DNA of 64,000 bases from Stictocephala bisonia (lineage: Eukaryota; Arthropoda; Insecta; Hemiptera; Membracidae): contig JAQJVL010000249.1 of assembly GCA_035578905.1 (NCBI GenBank), positions 234,001-298,000 on the forward strand, read 5' to 3'. Below the pieces are notes generated by a model. The model was not told the origin of the DNA. It worked only from the letters and a program-made list of their open reading frames with translations, and searched no databases. This document shows positions 1-12,504 of this stretch, one piece after another (within the stretch, counting starts at the first letter, position 1; each line of letters starts with the position of its first letter). Both the position numbers and the translations under genes were made by a program.

Positions 1-1029
1 GAACATACTACTGTATTTGTGATATTACGAAATTTGTATAAAACCGAAAAAAAATTGCAGCTGTTTCTTTGGCTAATCTGACATTAATAATAATAGTGTG
101 TCATCATCATAAATTGTGAAATGTATGTATTGGAACGAGTTCTTATAAAGAAATACACATTTTTAAACACATGATTGTTATGTAGTCAACAATGCGATGT
201 TTAATTATTGAAATACATCAGAATGGAGCGAGTGGTGGGGCAGAGTAAACATGTAGCTGTTAAGGGATTACTCGAATGGCTTTTATCCTGGTACTCGATT
301 TGACTGCTCGTTTTATTTCTGTCAACAAACACACCAGTCTTATATACTGTTGTAGTCTTGTTGTGAGACTATTTTACATTGTTTACTTTATTACAAACTA
401 GGGGACACCCATGCACGCTTTGCGTACCAACCCCGACGCTCGAACCTTCGGCCTCGGCATGTGGTCTTTAACTACTAATAATAGTAGATTAACTGTATGA
501 CGTAAAATCACAATATTAAATTTAGTTACTGTATCTCACTCACATTACTTGCTTTGCTACCTATTTGTTAGTATAAATACCCAATGGTATTAACCCATTA
601 TAAAAACACCACCTATTTCAAACGTGTTCATTTAATTTTTTTTTTATTTAACAGCTGAAGATTGAATTCTTTTCAGTAACCTTTTTTATTTTCAGTGGTT
701 TGTATCAATAGTATAATGTGAAACATACAAAATAAACATGTTTATTTATTTACAAAACAGCTGCTAATAATTTACCAAAATCATTCCAATGTTATCCTTA
801 TGGAACAATTTTTAGGGGTGGTTTCTATTTAAGTTGTCCATTTAAGACCTAAAAAAACCGTGTACAAAATGTCTGCTCTCTTCCTACATGGGAAGTTTGA
901 GAATTAGTGATGAGTGAGTGAGTGAGTCAGCCAGGGCTTTGCCTTTTATGTTAGGCAAGTTAGATGTGAATAGGCAAGGCACCAAAGTAAGTGCTAAGCA
1001 AAACAAAAAATAACACATTCTATATAGAT
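1..1029. other. AT-rich sequence without a recognisable gene
   Basis: I see no convincing coding frame. There is a short (TGAG)n run near 909-926. This stretch could include degraded 5' sequence of the LINE that becomes recognisable at 1034, but no ORF1/gag-like zinc knuckles are visible. Confidence 0.5.
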
Positions 1030-1033
1030 TTTT

Positions 1034-1725
1034 TTGCAATGTGGGACACCAGATTGCAAATCAAAATTTACCAACCAAAACTCAAAATTGCAAAATAAAA
1101 CAACAAAACAAATCAATTTAAATACTCAAACAGCTAATAATAAGGTAGATGAACTGGATCTCCTGTGCGATGAACTACAGCCAGATGTATTAATTCTCTC
1201 TGAGCATGGTTATACGCATGAAACTATCAATATTTTCAATATTAAAAACTTTGAATGGGCCAGTGTTTATAATCGAAATCATTTCAGAGGGGGTGGAGTA
1301 GCAATTTTTGTTACAAATCATATTACATTTCAGCAAATCAAATTTAGTTACACATCTGAACTTGATTTTGAGGTCGAAGGCATTAAAATCAATTCAAAGC
1401 AGCAGGGAAAAATCATTATTATTGGATTGTATCGATCTCCCAATGGTTGTGCTGACGCTTTCTTTGAAAATTTCGAAACACTTAAATTTTGTCAACAAAG
1501 TGCAATCTAAATTTTTAATCATGGGGGATTTCAATACTGATGTTTTAAACCACTCACACCCTCTAACCCAGCAGCTCCGCGATATTTTAAACTCTTTTAG
1601 TCTAAATTAGTCTGTGAATTCTCCAACACGAATATCTGGCACAACAAAACATTCATCGAAAACGTTGCCACAAATATTTGGGATACTAAGGTTTCTGTAC
1701 TTGACGCGGCTATCTCGGATCATTT
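1034..1725 (+). pseudogene. LINE endonuclease (APE-like) domain, broken
   Basis: The domain would nick target DNA to prime reverse transcription. The first frame gives NNKVDELDLLCDELQPDVLI followed by LSEHGY, the usual start of LINE endonucleases (residues NK, then PD, then E). It continues with RGGGVAIFV and GLYRSP. A frame change near 1500 leads to the catalytic motif GDFNTD (about 1521-1541), and another to SDHFAQE (1715-1735), the conserved SDH end of the fold. All catalytic landmarks are therefore visible but spread over three frames. I use 1034 because homology-like sequence begins soon after it; the true start is unknown. It is almost certainly non-functional. Confidence 0.85.
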
Positions 1726-2484
1726 TGCTCAGGAGGTTACGGTCGCTGGTTGTTCTCTGGATTTCGAAACCTCAAAGCCACTCACTCGTCATCATTGTAA
1801 AACTCAAGAAATTTCTAGAGTGTGAATCCTGGACTTTCCTCAATCATTATAAAGATGCAAATGCGGTGTACAGTGCATTCAACGGTCGTTTAATTTACTA
1901 TCTAAATATCGTATGTCCCTTTAAAAGTTTTAAAAAAGCTCAAGGTCGAAAGAAAAGTTCCTGGGTCACCAAAGGGATTTTAATTTCAAGAGAGAAAATC
2001 AAATTCTATCACTCAATCTTCATTCGTACACAAAACGAACGTTTTAAACATTTTTTTAGAAATTATAGAAGAGTGTATAGACAGGTCATAAAAGGCACAA
2101 AGGCATATGACATTGAAAAAACTTTAAAATCCTGTGAACACTTTTCAAAAACTGCTTGGACCATAATTAATAACTCAACAACGGTTTCATAATACTCAAA
2201 AAAATTCAAATCGATAAAAATATATGACAGTGACATAAAGAGAGAAGATCCTGTGATTGTTTTTATTTATTGAATTTATTCAACAAGTACTTTAGTTTTG
2301 AGGCCGACCCTAACTCTAATTTCATGGGACCTACTACTCACCCACAAGGATTTCGATGGCCAGTGACGTCTATGGTGTTGACCCCTGTTGATAAGAATGG
2401 GGTGGTTCGGGTAATGCAGGAACAGGGTAAGCTCAAAAAAAAATCATGCGATATTAATGGAGTTTCAGTTTGGTTGCTGTAAGC

Positions 2485-3842
2485 ACCATTAACCAAACGT
2501 ATTAACATTTCATTTGAAACGGGGACGTTTCCAGACATCCTGAAAACAGCAAAAATCGATCCAATTTTAAAAAAGGACAATGCTTGCCTAATCAGCAATA
2601 TTGTCATATTTCAATTCTGCCCACCATCAGCAAGGGTTTTAAAGCAATGTTTTATATTCTGGGCACAGCTGGAACATTTTCTTTCACGCTATGAAATTCT
2701 GGATACTGAACAATATGGATTCAGGAAAAACAAGTCAACTGTCGATACAGTCACAAATCTTATAAAGCTCGTTTTTGGTGGATTCGAGAGAAGAGAACAT
2801 GTGCTTTGTATATTTCTTGATATCTCCAAAGCCTTTGACTGTGTGCAGCACGAGACACTGTTGCACCAGTTGGAGTTTTGTGGCGTTCGAGGTTTGTCGC
2901 ACGAATAGGCCTCGTCATACCTTAAAGGCAGGATCCAATGTGTACAGGTTTAAAATTGCCCTGTCAGGCAAAACGCTTATAACCCAAGGTCTCCCACAGG
3001 GTTCAATCCTTTGTCCAGTTTTGTTTAATCTTTATGTCAATAGACTAAAATCCTCAATTTCGTTCGGAAACTTCATTCAGTACGCTGATGACACGACTCT
3101 TTGTGAGATAGACAGATCATCACGTGATTTAGAAGTAAAATCATTTATTGATCTGAATCAATGCATTCAACATTTTAATAAAATGGGCCTGAAAACAAAC
3201 AATTCTAAGTCAAATTTCATACAATTTTGTCTTCTTCAACACTTTGAACATAACCAAATTACAGTAATGGTGGACGATGCACTCTTAGAGGAAACGGAGT
3301 CCGCGAAGTTCCTTGGAACAGACCTTGACAAAGGGTTGACTTGGGACGTTCAACCTGGCACAATTCTGCTCCCTGAAAGTCTTAAAACTTGCACATTATG
3401 GCTTGGTCCATATCCACTTCGCCTATGGTATAAGACTTTTGGGTAGCTTTTCTAAATACAAGCCGGAAAGGATATTTAGACTTAAAAAAGAGCTGTCAGA
3501 ACTATTTTAAAATTAAACGTTAGAGAGTCGTGAGGAGAAGCGTTTAAGGATCTTAGATTATTGACCCTACCCTGCCTCTATATAGTGGAGGTCGCCCTGT
3601 ACTGCAAGTCAAAGTGCACTTTGTCACGCGGCAGGGATGTTCACTCTTATGAAACTAGAGGGAGGGATAATTACATAACGCAGAGCACAGAAGCGCTGCC
3701 ATCACAAGTGGGTGTAAACATAATCAATTTTCTCCATGAACAAATTAAAAATCAAAACCTGAATTTGTTCAAAAGACGTTTTAAACACCTTTTGGTGGAA
3801 AGTGTTTTTTATTCAGTTGAGGAATTCCGCTGGGACAATTAG
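2485..3842 (+). pseudogene. LINE reverse transcriptase and C-terminal tail, broken
   Basis: The RT starts with TKRINISFETGTFPDILKT and KIDPILKKDN (2487-2580), then EQYGFRKNKST (about 2707-2740). Motif A is FLDISKAFDC (about 2813-2842), motif B TQGLPQGSILCPVLFNLYVN (about 2980-3040) and the catalytic motif C YADD (3081-3092). FLGTDLDKGLTWD follows at about 3310-3350, then YGLxxYPLRLWYK-type thumb sequence. The tail at 3610-3842 has paired RGRD motifs and ends SVFYSVEEF, matching the - strand tail at 15376-15681 (HAFYSVGEF). At least five frame changes or stops are present. The catalytic Asp pair is intact but the gene as a whole is dead. Confidence 0.88.
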
Positions 3843-4009
3843 TAAACACCCAAGCACGCAATTCTGGTGTCAAGTGTAAGAATGTAGGATGCATGTACAA
3901 AATGTATGTATAAATGTGTCCGTTTGTGTGTGAGTGTTTAGGGTAGACTAAATCATGACTTTGGCAACACAATTGTTAATTGTATCATGCAATAAAGAAA
4001 TTATTTATA

Positions 4010-5140
4010 TCCATGCCTTATTTACAGTTCTTATAGGGTCCATATAAATTCTTTGTAAGTACAATACCATAATGATCCTTCTTCAGAAAGGAATACACAA
4101 TATGTATTTTACAAAATCCCGCAAAATGTAGATTGTGTGTGTAAATACGAAAAAAAAAAATACTTAGTATTTATGAGTTTTTTTATAATTACACTAATAA
4201 ATGCAAATTATTACTTAACTTGAATATAAAGTAAATGTGCATTTAGTAAATTCTGTATATATTCAGCAGTAAAATGCTTTTTTGCCCTTGGAATAAAAAA
4301 AAAAACCTTGTTGGACTAACTCTCGTCAACAAAATTAAGAGTAATCTACCTAAGATTAGCAGTAATCCATTATTTGTTTCAAATTCTATTATGTGTTGCA
4401 CTAACTGACGTTATAGATTGCCCCTTTTCAAACAAGTCTATTCGCTCCAGCATATTATAGCAATTTTGTTATAAAAAATTTTGTTCAACTAGTTTGCCTT
4501 TCTTTATACCATGTATTATTTATATTGTGGAAATATAAAATGCAAAGTTTGTTATACAAAGTTTCAAAGCCTGGCAACCTTTATTGGTATTCTACAGCAG
4601 TTCATGTACTTTCCGTATAACCAAGTATTGTGAGTGTCAACAAATGTTTTACAACGAAAGTATTAATATTTGTGTGGTTTACTTTGTCGGTATTGTCAGA
4701 AAACATCTTTTGTTAACATTATTCAATTCCAATGTATTAAAAAACAAAAGAGCTCAACTTTAACGTTTTCAATCATTCATCTAATTAATATTTTTAGATT
4801 GAAGAATTAAATACATCAACTTAATACTTTACTTTGATCTTTAAATGTACTTTAAGGTTTACATTAATCTTTTCTTGTATTTAATACTTTAAATGCATCA
4901 AATAATACATCCGATTTACTTTGCATACTTGAAGCGTATGGTCCAAAAACATTGATTACTTCACCTACAAACTTTACACAACATTCACAAACACAAATAG
5001 ATTGTTACAAATTACAATACTAGCCAACAAAATTCAGCTAGCATTCATCTCGGTTTGTCCGACCACACAGCCCAGCTTACTACACTCGCGCACCAAGTTG
5101 TTCTTAGCAAATGTACAACAGTTAGAAAACGTATTTTTTT
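4010..5140. other. AT-rich non-coding sequence
   Basis: No gene, tandem array or inverted repeat is recognised here. Only short poly-A/T runs are present, for example near 4150 and 4300. Confidence 0.5.
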
Positions 5141-5142
5141 CA

Positions 5143-5280
5143 AGAGAAAACAAAATGTCTTTCAAATCTGATCTGGCTGCCAATAGGTGGGACGATATTT
5201 TAATGGTGAATCCTACTCAGCCATCTATAGACAGATGTTTCGAAAAATTATTCATTACAAATCTATATGCTAATAAATAA
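5143..5280 (+). pseudogene. Possible LINE endonuclease-RT linker fragment
   Basis: The segment FKSDLAANRWDDILMV...PSIDRCFEKL...NLY resembles in layout the linker of CR1/Jockey-type ORF2 (a W followed about 20 residues later by F..L..LY). It stops at the TAA at 5278-5280. The similarity is by eye and weak, and the frame could be open by chance. Confidence 0.25.
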
Positions 5281-5581
5281 TTTGAACTTGAACCTTAATT
5301 GATGTATTAAAGTATGTATTTAATACTTTCATTTTTCAAAGAAATGTTTTCCAAATATAAGTTATTGCCTGCTACAAAAACATTATTTAAATTCATACGA
5401 ACAAAAACATACATAAAAAACCAATCCATACTAAAAAATACGATGTACAAATAAATTCAATCAATACAATTATTGTTAATCTTGAACACTCTTTGAATTG
5501 TACAATAATTTATGTAAAATAAAATTGAAATATGCAAAGTTTACTGGAATGAAGCAGCATGACTGACGAATGAGAGAGCTT

Positions 5582-5790
5582 GGAAAACTGATAGCTCCAA
5601 CCGTGCACCGACTGACAAAACTAATAGCTCCAACCGTGCACCGACTGACAAAACTGATAGCTCCAATCGTGCACCGACTGACAAAACTGATAGCTCCAAC
5701 CGTGCACCGACTGACAAAACTGATAGCTCCAACCGTGCACCGACTGACAAAACTGATAGCTCCAACCGTGCACCGACTGACAAAACTGCT
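5582..5790. repeat. Minisatellite, 33-bp unit, about 6 copies
   Basis: The unit contains GATAGCTCCAACCGTGCACC and recurs at 5591, 5624, 5657, 5690, 5723 and 5756, with almost no variation. Because 33 is divisible by 3 it creates open frames on both strands (LIAPTVHRLTK on + and LSVGARLELSV on -). These need not be genes. Confidence 0.95.
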
Positions 5791-5794
5791 TTAC

Positions 5795-7440
5795 TTAATC
5801 TCTGGTTTTACCTCCTATGTGATAAGTTTTTTCCGTAATCAGTGAATCCACTAAACTTTTTAGTTTCTCTATTTGCTGCAAGACTGATTTTTCCAACAAA
5901 TTGTCTATAGTCTATTTTATTGTAGGCTTTTAGCCCGTTTTACACCCGATCTGAATAAGTCTCAAGGTATTTACAGAATATAAAGGTTTCAAAGGCTGGA
6001 ATATTCTGATTTACATAATAAAAACTGTGCATATACCTAGCCCCAACAACTAGAAACATCCACAGTACAAAGGAACTCATCCGCATTCCATCTAGTCACC
6101 ATACCACAACATTCAAGAGGGTGGATAGGAAGGGATGAAAATAAGTTAGTTAGGTTTGCAAGCAAATGATAAAATATACACTTAATACTGTAACGAAGCA
6201 AACCATAGCAATCTGGATGCGCAGTTTTAGGTAGTTAGGTAGAGATACTTGAGAGTATTTAAGGAGTTTACGAGAGTTTAGAAAGGGAATGGGAGTTGAT
6301 TTCCACGTCACGAGCCAAGCCAACCTCACCACTCCCACACACTAGTTTGAGTTTCTAAAAATAATCGAAAAGACAATATTTTTGAGGAATTCTTTCATCT
6401 GTAAGTGAAAATCTATACCTTACGAGTTGCTGATGACCTAGTTGTTTGGATAGATAAACGAGCCATCACGAGCCAACTGTCCAAACGGCGCGGGGTGGCT
6501 CGTGATATGTGTAGGCTCGTAGAGAGAAGGCTACGAGCTGGTCTTTTGTAGTTCCTTCATGGAACATTCAACAGAGAAACGCGTTTGAATCCGTTTCCAT
6601 GCATCGTACACTTAATGGCGGTCTTTGTGGTCTGCATTAAGGGGATTCCATATTAAAGGTTCTTGTTCATACAGATCCAAAAACTCCAGTGTGACTTCAT
6701 TGCTCCACCCCATTATTTAGCACAGAATTCAACACTGTAAAAAGCGCAACTAACAAAAGGGCAATACACTCTGCACTTGGCTCGGTAACTATTGTATAAA
6801 ACCTCTCTATCTTTACTGACGGGAGTTCTAAATGTCTTTATAATTAATTTTATTCATTCATAAGACGCCGATCGTCAAGGTATGAGCGAATGTGTGAGGC
6901 AGATGAGTATGATGAATGTAGATTAAATAGCGTAGTCATTGTTACTAACTTAGGTCGACTGTTCCTCATAAAGAGCTATTTATTAATAGCCCAACATACA
7001 GGGCAACTGAGGAACGTACATTTTTTTTTAATCCGAACCACGTAATCTTGGTATGATTTTCAGCTTAGAACGTAACATACTGAAAGAACCTGTGCAAGAG
7101 AGATGTACTGAGTGTAGAAGAAAGAGAGAGAACTACTCTTCCTTCGCTATGTTATTCCATTAATGTTGTCATGGCAACTAAAAAGTCGGTAGGCCGCGGA
7201 ATGGCAGTGGAGACCAAGTCCCGCCCACTACATCATTAGCAGCACTGACCATCGGTTGGTATGATTAAAAAAAGCAAATTGGGCAAATAAAAATTAATCG
7301 TTATTTAGAACTCAAATAACAATTAATATTAATAAAACACAATGAATAATAATGTGAACAATAGTTGGAAATTAAAAACAAATTTGTACTAATCATTTGT
7401 ACTAAAGTTATTTATTCCAGCTAAACATTGTTGCGAAAGT
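5795..7440. other. Non-coding sequence with a copy of a dispersed motif
   Basis: No gene is recognised. A moderately GC-richer patch lies at about 6290-6560, with repeated CACGAGCCA-type words. At about 6850-6970 is a diverged copy of a motif also seen at 12031-12090 and 53085-53140 (core TTGTTACTAACTTAGG). Confidence 0.5.
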
Positions 7441-8200
7441 TGAATACTTAAAGGTGGAAGTTAGTCACGCCCGTGATGTAAGACAGCGGAAAGTTGAATA
7501 CTTGAAGGTGGAAGTTAGTCACGCCCGTGATGTAAGACAGCGGAAAGTTGAACACTTGAAGGTGGAAGTTAGTCACGCCCGTGATGTAAGACAGCGGAAA
7601 GTTGAATACTTGAAGGTGGAAGTTAGTCACGCCCGTGATGTAAGACAGCGGAAAGTTGAATACTTGAAGGTGGAAGTTAGTCACGCCCGTGATGTAAGAC
7701 AGCGGAAAGTTGAACACTTGAAGGTGGAAGTTAGTCACGCCCGTGATGTAAGACAGCGGAAAGTTGAACACTTGAAGGTGGAAGTTAGTCACGCCCGTGA
7801 TGTAAGACAGCGGAAAGTTGAATACTTGAAGGTGGAAGTTAGTCACGCCCGTGATGTAAGACAGCGGAAAGTTGAATACTTGAAGGTGGAAGTTAGTCAC
7901 GCCCGTGATGTAAGACAGCGGAAAGTTGAATACTTGAAGGTGGAAGTTAGTCACGCCCGTGATGTAAGACAGCGGAAAGTTGAACACTTGAAGGTGGAAG
8001 TTAGTCACGCCCGTGATGTAAGACAGCGGAAAGTTGAATACTTGAAGGTGGAAGTTAGTCACGCCCGTGATGTAAGACAGCGGAAAGTTGAATACTTGAA
8101 GGTGGAAGTTAGTCACGCCCGTGATGTAAGACGGCGGAAAGTTGAATACTTGAAGGTAGAAGTTAGTCACGCCCGTGATGTAAGACAGCGGAAAGATCTT
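7441..8200. repeat. Minisatellite, 54-bp unit, 14 copies
   Basis: Fourteen nearly identical 54-bp units are visible, containing GTTAGTCACGCCCGTGATGT. The main variation is one site (AATACTTG versus AACACTTG), giving two unit types in an irregular order. As 54 = 18 codons, the array is open on both strands (VEVSHARDVRQRKVEYLK repeated on +; NFHLQVFNFPLSYITGVT on -). No start context or flanking domain supports translation. The short palindrome-like TCACGCCCGTGA is in every unit. Confidence 0.97.
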
Positions 8201-8204
8201 CCTT

Positions 8205-8935
8205 CGCTGACGAAACCCTTACCTGCGCTACATTTAACACACAGGTCATGAGTCGTAAATGTTATAGTTTTTAACAATTTAGTAATAAAAGGTAAATTAA
8301 TTGTAATATTACATGTTGAACAATACATGAATCTGTACTTTTTTACTAGTGAAATGGAGGTAATATTAGTGTAAGATGTCAGAATAGAGTTATTACTGAA
8401 ATAACTCATGAAATTACTGAAATAATCAAATGCTGAGTGTTTCAAGATCATAATTTTAAAATACAGTTTTGGAAGATATACTCCATTAATAAATAAATAA
8501 AAAGGAAACGTATGCGAAGTTAGGTAGAGAAGCAAGCTAGTGCCAATTTCTTAAGCAGATGAAAAATTAAAGAGTCCAGCGTATAAATCCCCAAGGCACT
8601 TGTGAGTCACCAGGGTCAAGGTAAAATGACGTCATAGACAAGCATTGGCCGACGTTTACATTGGCAAATGTTTGGTGTTTGTACTAACATTGAGAATTTC
8701 GATACCAATAGTCTCCACTATGGCTTATATTGAAATTGGGCGAGGAGTCTTTCTATTCTACTAACACGCGTTTGGTCTTGTAATTTCGTAGGATCAACTT
8801 CTAATTAGTTCACTAGCAATAAAATGTGTTGTGCTGACAGTTTGTGTTTGTTTACACACTCCTGGACCGACATGAAAATGAAATTACAAGGATTGAACGT
8901 TTAAATTTCATTTACATATTATATTATATTGAGAA
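8205..8935. other. AT-rich non-coding sequence
   Basis: The 122-aa frame on the - strand (8167-8535) begins inside the minisatellite and has no recognisable domain. I see no gene here. Confidence 0.45.
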
Positions 8936-8939
8936 AAAC

Positions 8940-9720
8940 CTTTCAACCAGGGTATTAGTTTTCGTTTGCGTATAGTACTTCCGGTTTGATAATTGTCTTG
9001 TAGAATCTGATTTTTGTGTGTATTAAAATGCAATTTTTTGGTACATGTCTTTTATTTCCCTTGTGCTCTCTTTGTCTTCTGTATTCTTGTTTTATGAGCA
9101 ATTTCTCTCTACCTGTTGGCTCTATTATCTCGCCTACATATTAGTTTACCCTGTTGATTTTGCCGTATTCCGTGATCATGTTCTGTATGTAGTGTTGTGC
9201 ATATGAATTCAGTCTTTTCATTTTATATCTGTAGTCCTACTTTTTGTGCACATATTTCAGAATCTCTATTTGTTTTATTGCCTTCTCTTCTACGACTGTC
9301 AATATGGCTCAATCATCTGCGTAGGCAAAACGTGCTGTTTCAATTCCTCTTTTCTGATTTCTTAGTCTAACTGGTTTCCAATTCCCTATTTCTTAAGCTA
9401 TTTTTCCTACCCTCTCATGACTTTATCCAATACCAGGTTGAACAGTATTGGGGACAATTAAAGCCCCAACACTTTCTTCGAAACCATTATTACTCTGGTT
9501 TTGATTTCGAAAGGTTTCGATGATCTCCCTTGAATTTCATTTTGGATTTGGTTCCTTTAAGAGTTTGTTTGATAAGTCTCAAGTACTGTGATCTAGCCCT
9601 TGTTTTTCCAGGGTGTTGAACAGGGACTGTCTGTCTATTGAATCGTATGCTTTCTTGATGTCTAAAAAAACGAATTTTATTAGAGTTGTTTCTGTTGCTT
9701 TGTATTTCAGTATCGTAGTA
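8940..9720 (-). pseudogene. Non-LTR reverse transcriptase fragment, broken
   Basis: Read on the - strand from about 9715 downward, and across frame changes, the RT motifs appear in order. Motif A is FLDIKKAYDSIDRQSLFNTL (about 9600-9670), motif B LSPILFNLVLDKVM (about 9410-9460) and motif C FAYADD (about 9325-9345), followed by EILKYV, EYGKINRVN, GEIIEPTGREKL (about 9100-9170) and FYKTIIKPEVLYANEN (about 8955-9005). Stops and frameshifts make it a pseudogene. The sequence style differs from the CR1/Jockey-like copy at 1034-4006, so this is a second LINE lineage. Neither an endonuclease nor a defined 3' end is visible. Confidence 0.85.
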
Positions 9721-9744
9721 ATGACAATAATGCTGCACCCAACA

Positions 9745-10290
9745 GGAATGAACGTTTATTCATTTATTCATTCAACGTGGAATAGAGAGAACGCTTTTTA
9801 CTTATCTAGGAAATGTGTCCTGTGCAAAATGAATAAATTCCTGGCCTTACTTTGAAGACATTGTTCTCACACATGTCCTGCTTCTCATACATTATGATGG
9901 AATAGAGTAATTACTATGGCGAAGGTCTTGTACAGTAGTTGAGGACATGCAAGGTTATAGTTTATGAGGAAATACGCCCCAGTCGAACGTGTTATGAATG
10001 CAGGTGTGTTACAAAGAGGTGCAGGGTATCCAACTGCAGTAATTTGACAGAAATGTAGGAGGTACGGTCAAGAGAAGTGTACAAGTTGGTAGTGAACGAT
10101 TTGTAAGTGGAAAACAAAAACAAAAAAAAAAAAAAAAAAAAAAGCGCCAAAAGAAGGTCCTTAAAATTATTGACATACGTAAACAAATGACCACTGAGAG
10201 CAGTACTGCCCACAATACACACTTCGTAACATCAGAGGTATCCTAATAATATTAGGTATAATACTTCTAGTAGAGGAATAAATTGTCCGC
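9745..10290. other. Non-coding, with a poly-A run at about 10118-10143
   Basis: No gene is recognised. The A-run could be a retroposon tail, but I cannot identify a body upstream of it. Confidence 0.45.
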
Positions 10291-10299
10291 AGTCATGCC

Positions 10300-11252
10300 T
10301 AGTAGATTGAGTACACGCTCTGCTACTGTTGTGACAACCTACGTAACATCAATCCCCTGAGTCACGCTCCGCTACTGTTGTGACAACCTACAGGTACGTA
10401 ACGTAATTCCCTGAGTCCTCGTACAGTAGTGAGTGGAACCGTCTCATCCACTCATCACCCACTGGGCACCGTCCCCGAGTCACGCTCTGCTACTGTTGTG
10501 ACAACCTACGTAACATCAATCCCCTGAGTCACGCTCCGCTACTGTTGTGACAACCTACAGGTACGTAACGTAATTCCCTGAGTCCTCGTACAATAGTGAG
10601 TGGAACCGTCTCGCCCACTCAGCACCCGCTGGGCACCGTCCCCGAGTCACGCTCTGCTACTGTTGTGACAACCTACGTAACATCAATGCCCTGAGTACTC
10701 GTACAGTAGTGAGTGGAACCGTCTCACCCACTCAGCACCCGCTGGGCACCGTCCCCGAGTCACGCTCTGCTACTGTTGTGACAACCTACGTAACATCAAT
10801 CCCCTGAGTACTCGTACAGAAGTGAGTGGAACCGTCTCACCCACTCAGCAACCGCTGGGCACCGTCCCCGAGTCACGCTCTGCTACTGTTGTAACAACGT
10901 ACGTAACATCAATGCCCTGAGTACTCGTACAGTAGTGAGTGGAACCGTCTCACCCACTCAGCACCCGCTGGGCACCGTTCTCCGAGTCACTCTCTGCTAC
11001 TGTTGTGACAACCTACGTAACATCAATGCCCTGAGTACTCTTACAGTAGTGAGTGGAACCGTCTCACCCACTCAGTACCCGCTGGGCACCGTCCCCGAGT
11101 CACGCTCTGCTACTGTTGTGACAACCTACGTAACATCAATGCCCTGAGTACTCTTACAGTAGTGAGTGGAACCGTCTCACCCACTCAGTACCCGCTGGGC
11201 ACCGTCCCCGAGTCACGCTCTGCTACTGTTGTGACAACCTACAGTAGTACAG
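10300..11252. repeat. Tandem array, 113-bp unit with two longer units
   Basis: The word CACGCTCTGCTACTGTTGTG marks unit starts at 10481, 10648, 10761, 10874, 10988 (variant), 11101 and 11214. Most spacing is 113 bp. The first interval is 167 bp because it carries an extra internal copy of about 54 bp (CACGCTCCGCTACTGTTGTG). This is a nested two-level repeat: a short module duplicated inside the longer unit. Confidence 0.95.
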
Positions 11253-11254
11253 TA

Positions 11255-12500
11255 GTAATATTAGACCAGAGAATATATTTAGCAATATGGTAAGACAGTA
11301 GTGTTTATGTTGAGTAACTTGCTACTAATGGTAAACAAATATTGTGTCCTTATATGAGTTGAGACTACCTATTAAAAGTTATGTAGTACTGTACTCAAAC
11401 ATACACTAATTACCTATTTTACAGGTTCTCTCTTAATTGTTGTAATGTTAACTAACAAAAATGAAACATTATCTATGAGATAAACCAGAATAAAGGATTA
11501 TTTAAACAGTTGCCATAAAAGAAATTGAAGGAATTTTTCAATTTAGTCTTGCACTTAGATGTGTCAATTAACATAAATTGATGTAACTTACATTCATTGT
11601 AATGAAATTTAACAATGTTTAATGAATGTGTCGCTGTTGAAAAATATACATTTTCAACACTATAAATTCCAGGATTGACAGATTTTTAATACAAAAACCG
11701 TTTCTTCATACATAGAACGTATTGACAGATTTGTGGTGATCATGTTTATATGTGGGGCCTATGTGGGGCGTATGAAATTAGGTAAAGTTTTAATTTAAGG
11801 TGTTCATTTGAATTTTTATTTCAATAATTGGACGAAAATAATCAAATGTAAAACTTTACTAAACAACATATTAAACTCAAATTGAAACATTTAAAAGTAA
11901 TAATTAAAGCACACCGAAGACATTTCATTGGACATTTAAACTTATTAATAAGAAATTAGTATATACTCAAGGGAATTAAAGGTAGGCACATAAAATACTC
12001 CCTAGATGGGGACAGGGGTGACTGATGAGGTAATGAGAATGAATGAAAGAATGTAATCTTTCTTACAAACTAAGGACGAGTCTCCTAGCCTTAAAACAAA
12101 CGAACAGCTGGTAGTTATGAGCTGATATACTTCAACATATTGTCGATTGTGATTGAACTGGCCCACAGAATATAGTTTTCAACCACATTATGCCTATGTA
12201 AAATATAATTGGTTGATTAAATATTACAAAAATGGAACATTACAAGGATATAATATAATTGAACAGTATTCACAAACTTATATTCTGGACTTCAGACAAG
12301 ATATAAATGTCATCATAGGATTATATCAAAATTATAATGACATTTTGAATGACAAATTGTTCTTAAACAATTATTAAATGGACCACTGCATGGCATTGAT
12401 TGTAAACGTGGCGTTTCAAGCATGTAGTCTTGAAATAATGTAAACCGTAAATAAAAGATACATTAGAATTGTAAGCTCAGAAATAGTCTCCAACTCAATA
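11255..12500. other. AT-rich non-coding sequence; small open frame of unknown meaning
   Basis: A 74-aa frame at 12153-12377 (+), Tyr- and Asn-rich, matches no family I recognise and is probably chance in AT-rich DNA. At about 12031-12090 is a copy of the dispersed motif also found at 6850-6970 and 53085-53140. Confidence 0.45.
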
Positions 12501-12504
12501 CTCT

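Larger units (their letters stand above)
1034..4006 (+). mobile_element. Degenerate CR1/Jockey-like non-LTR retrotransposon (LINE)
   Basis: In order along the + strand, and in shifting reading frames, lie an APE-type endonuclease (about 1034-1725), an endonuclease-RT linker (about 1797-2190, with a W-containing segment followed by a K/R-rich stretch), a reverse transcriptase (about 2485-3500) and a C-terminal tail (3600-3842). The order is that of an ORF2 of the CR1/Jockey group. Many stops and frameshifts show it is dead. The 3' end is probably near 4000, where AATAAAG is followed by an AT-rich tail. No ORF1 was found, so the copy is probably 5' truncated. The C-terminal tail is clearly related to the - strand fragment at 15185-15690, so both derive from related LINEs. 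Confidence 0.85.

Noticed and set aside
420..470. Possible tRNA or SINE (CGAACCTTCGGCC region)
   Set aside because: Only a T-loop-like word is present on the - strand. The rest of a tRNA fold is missing.
12153..12377. 74-aa frame as a gene
   Set aside because: Low-complexity Tyr/Asn-rich translation in AT-rich DNA with no domain or supporting context.
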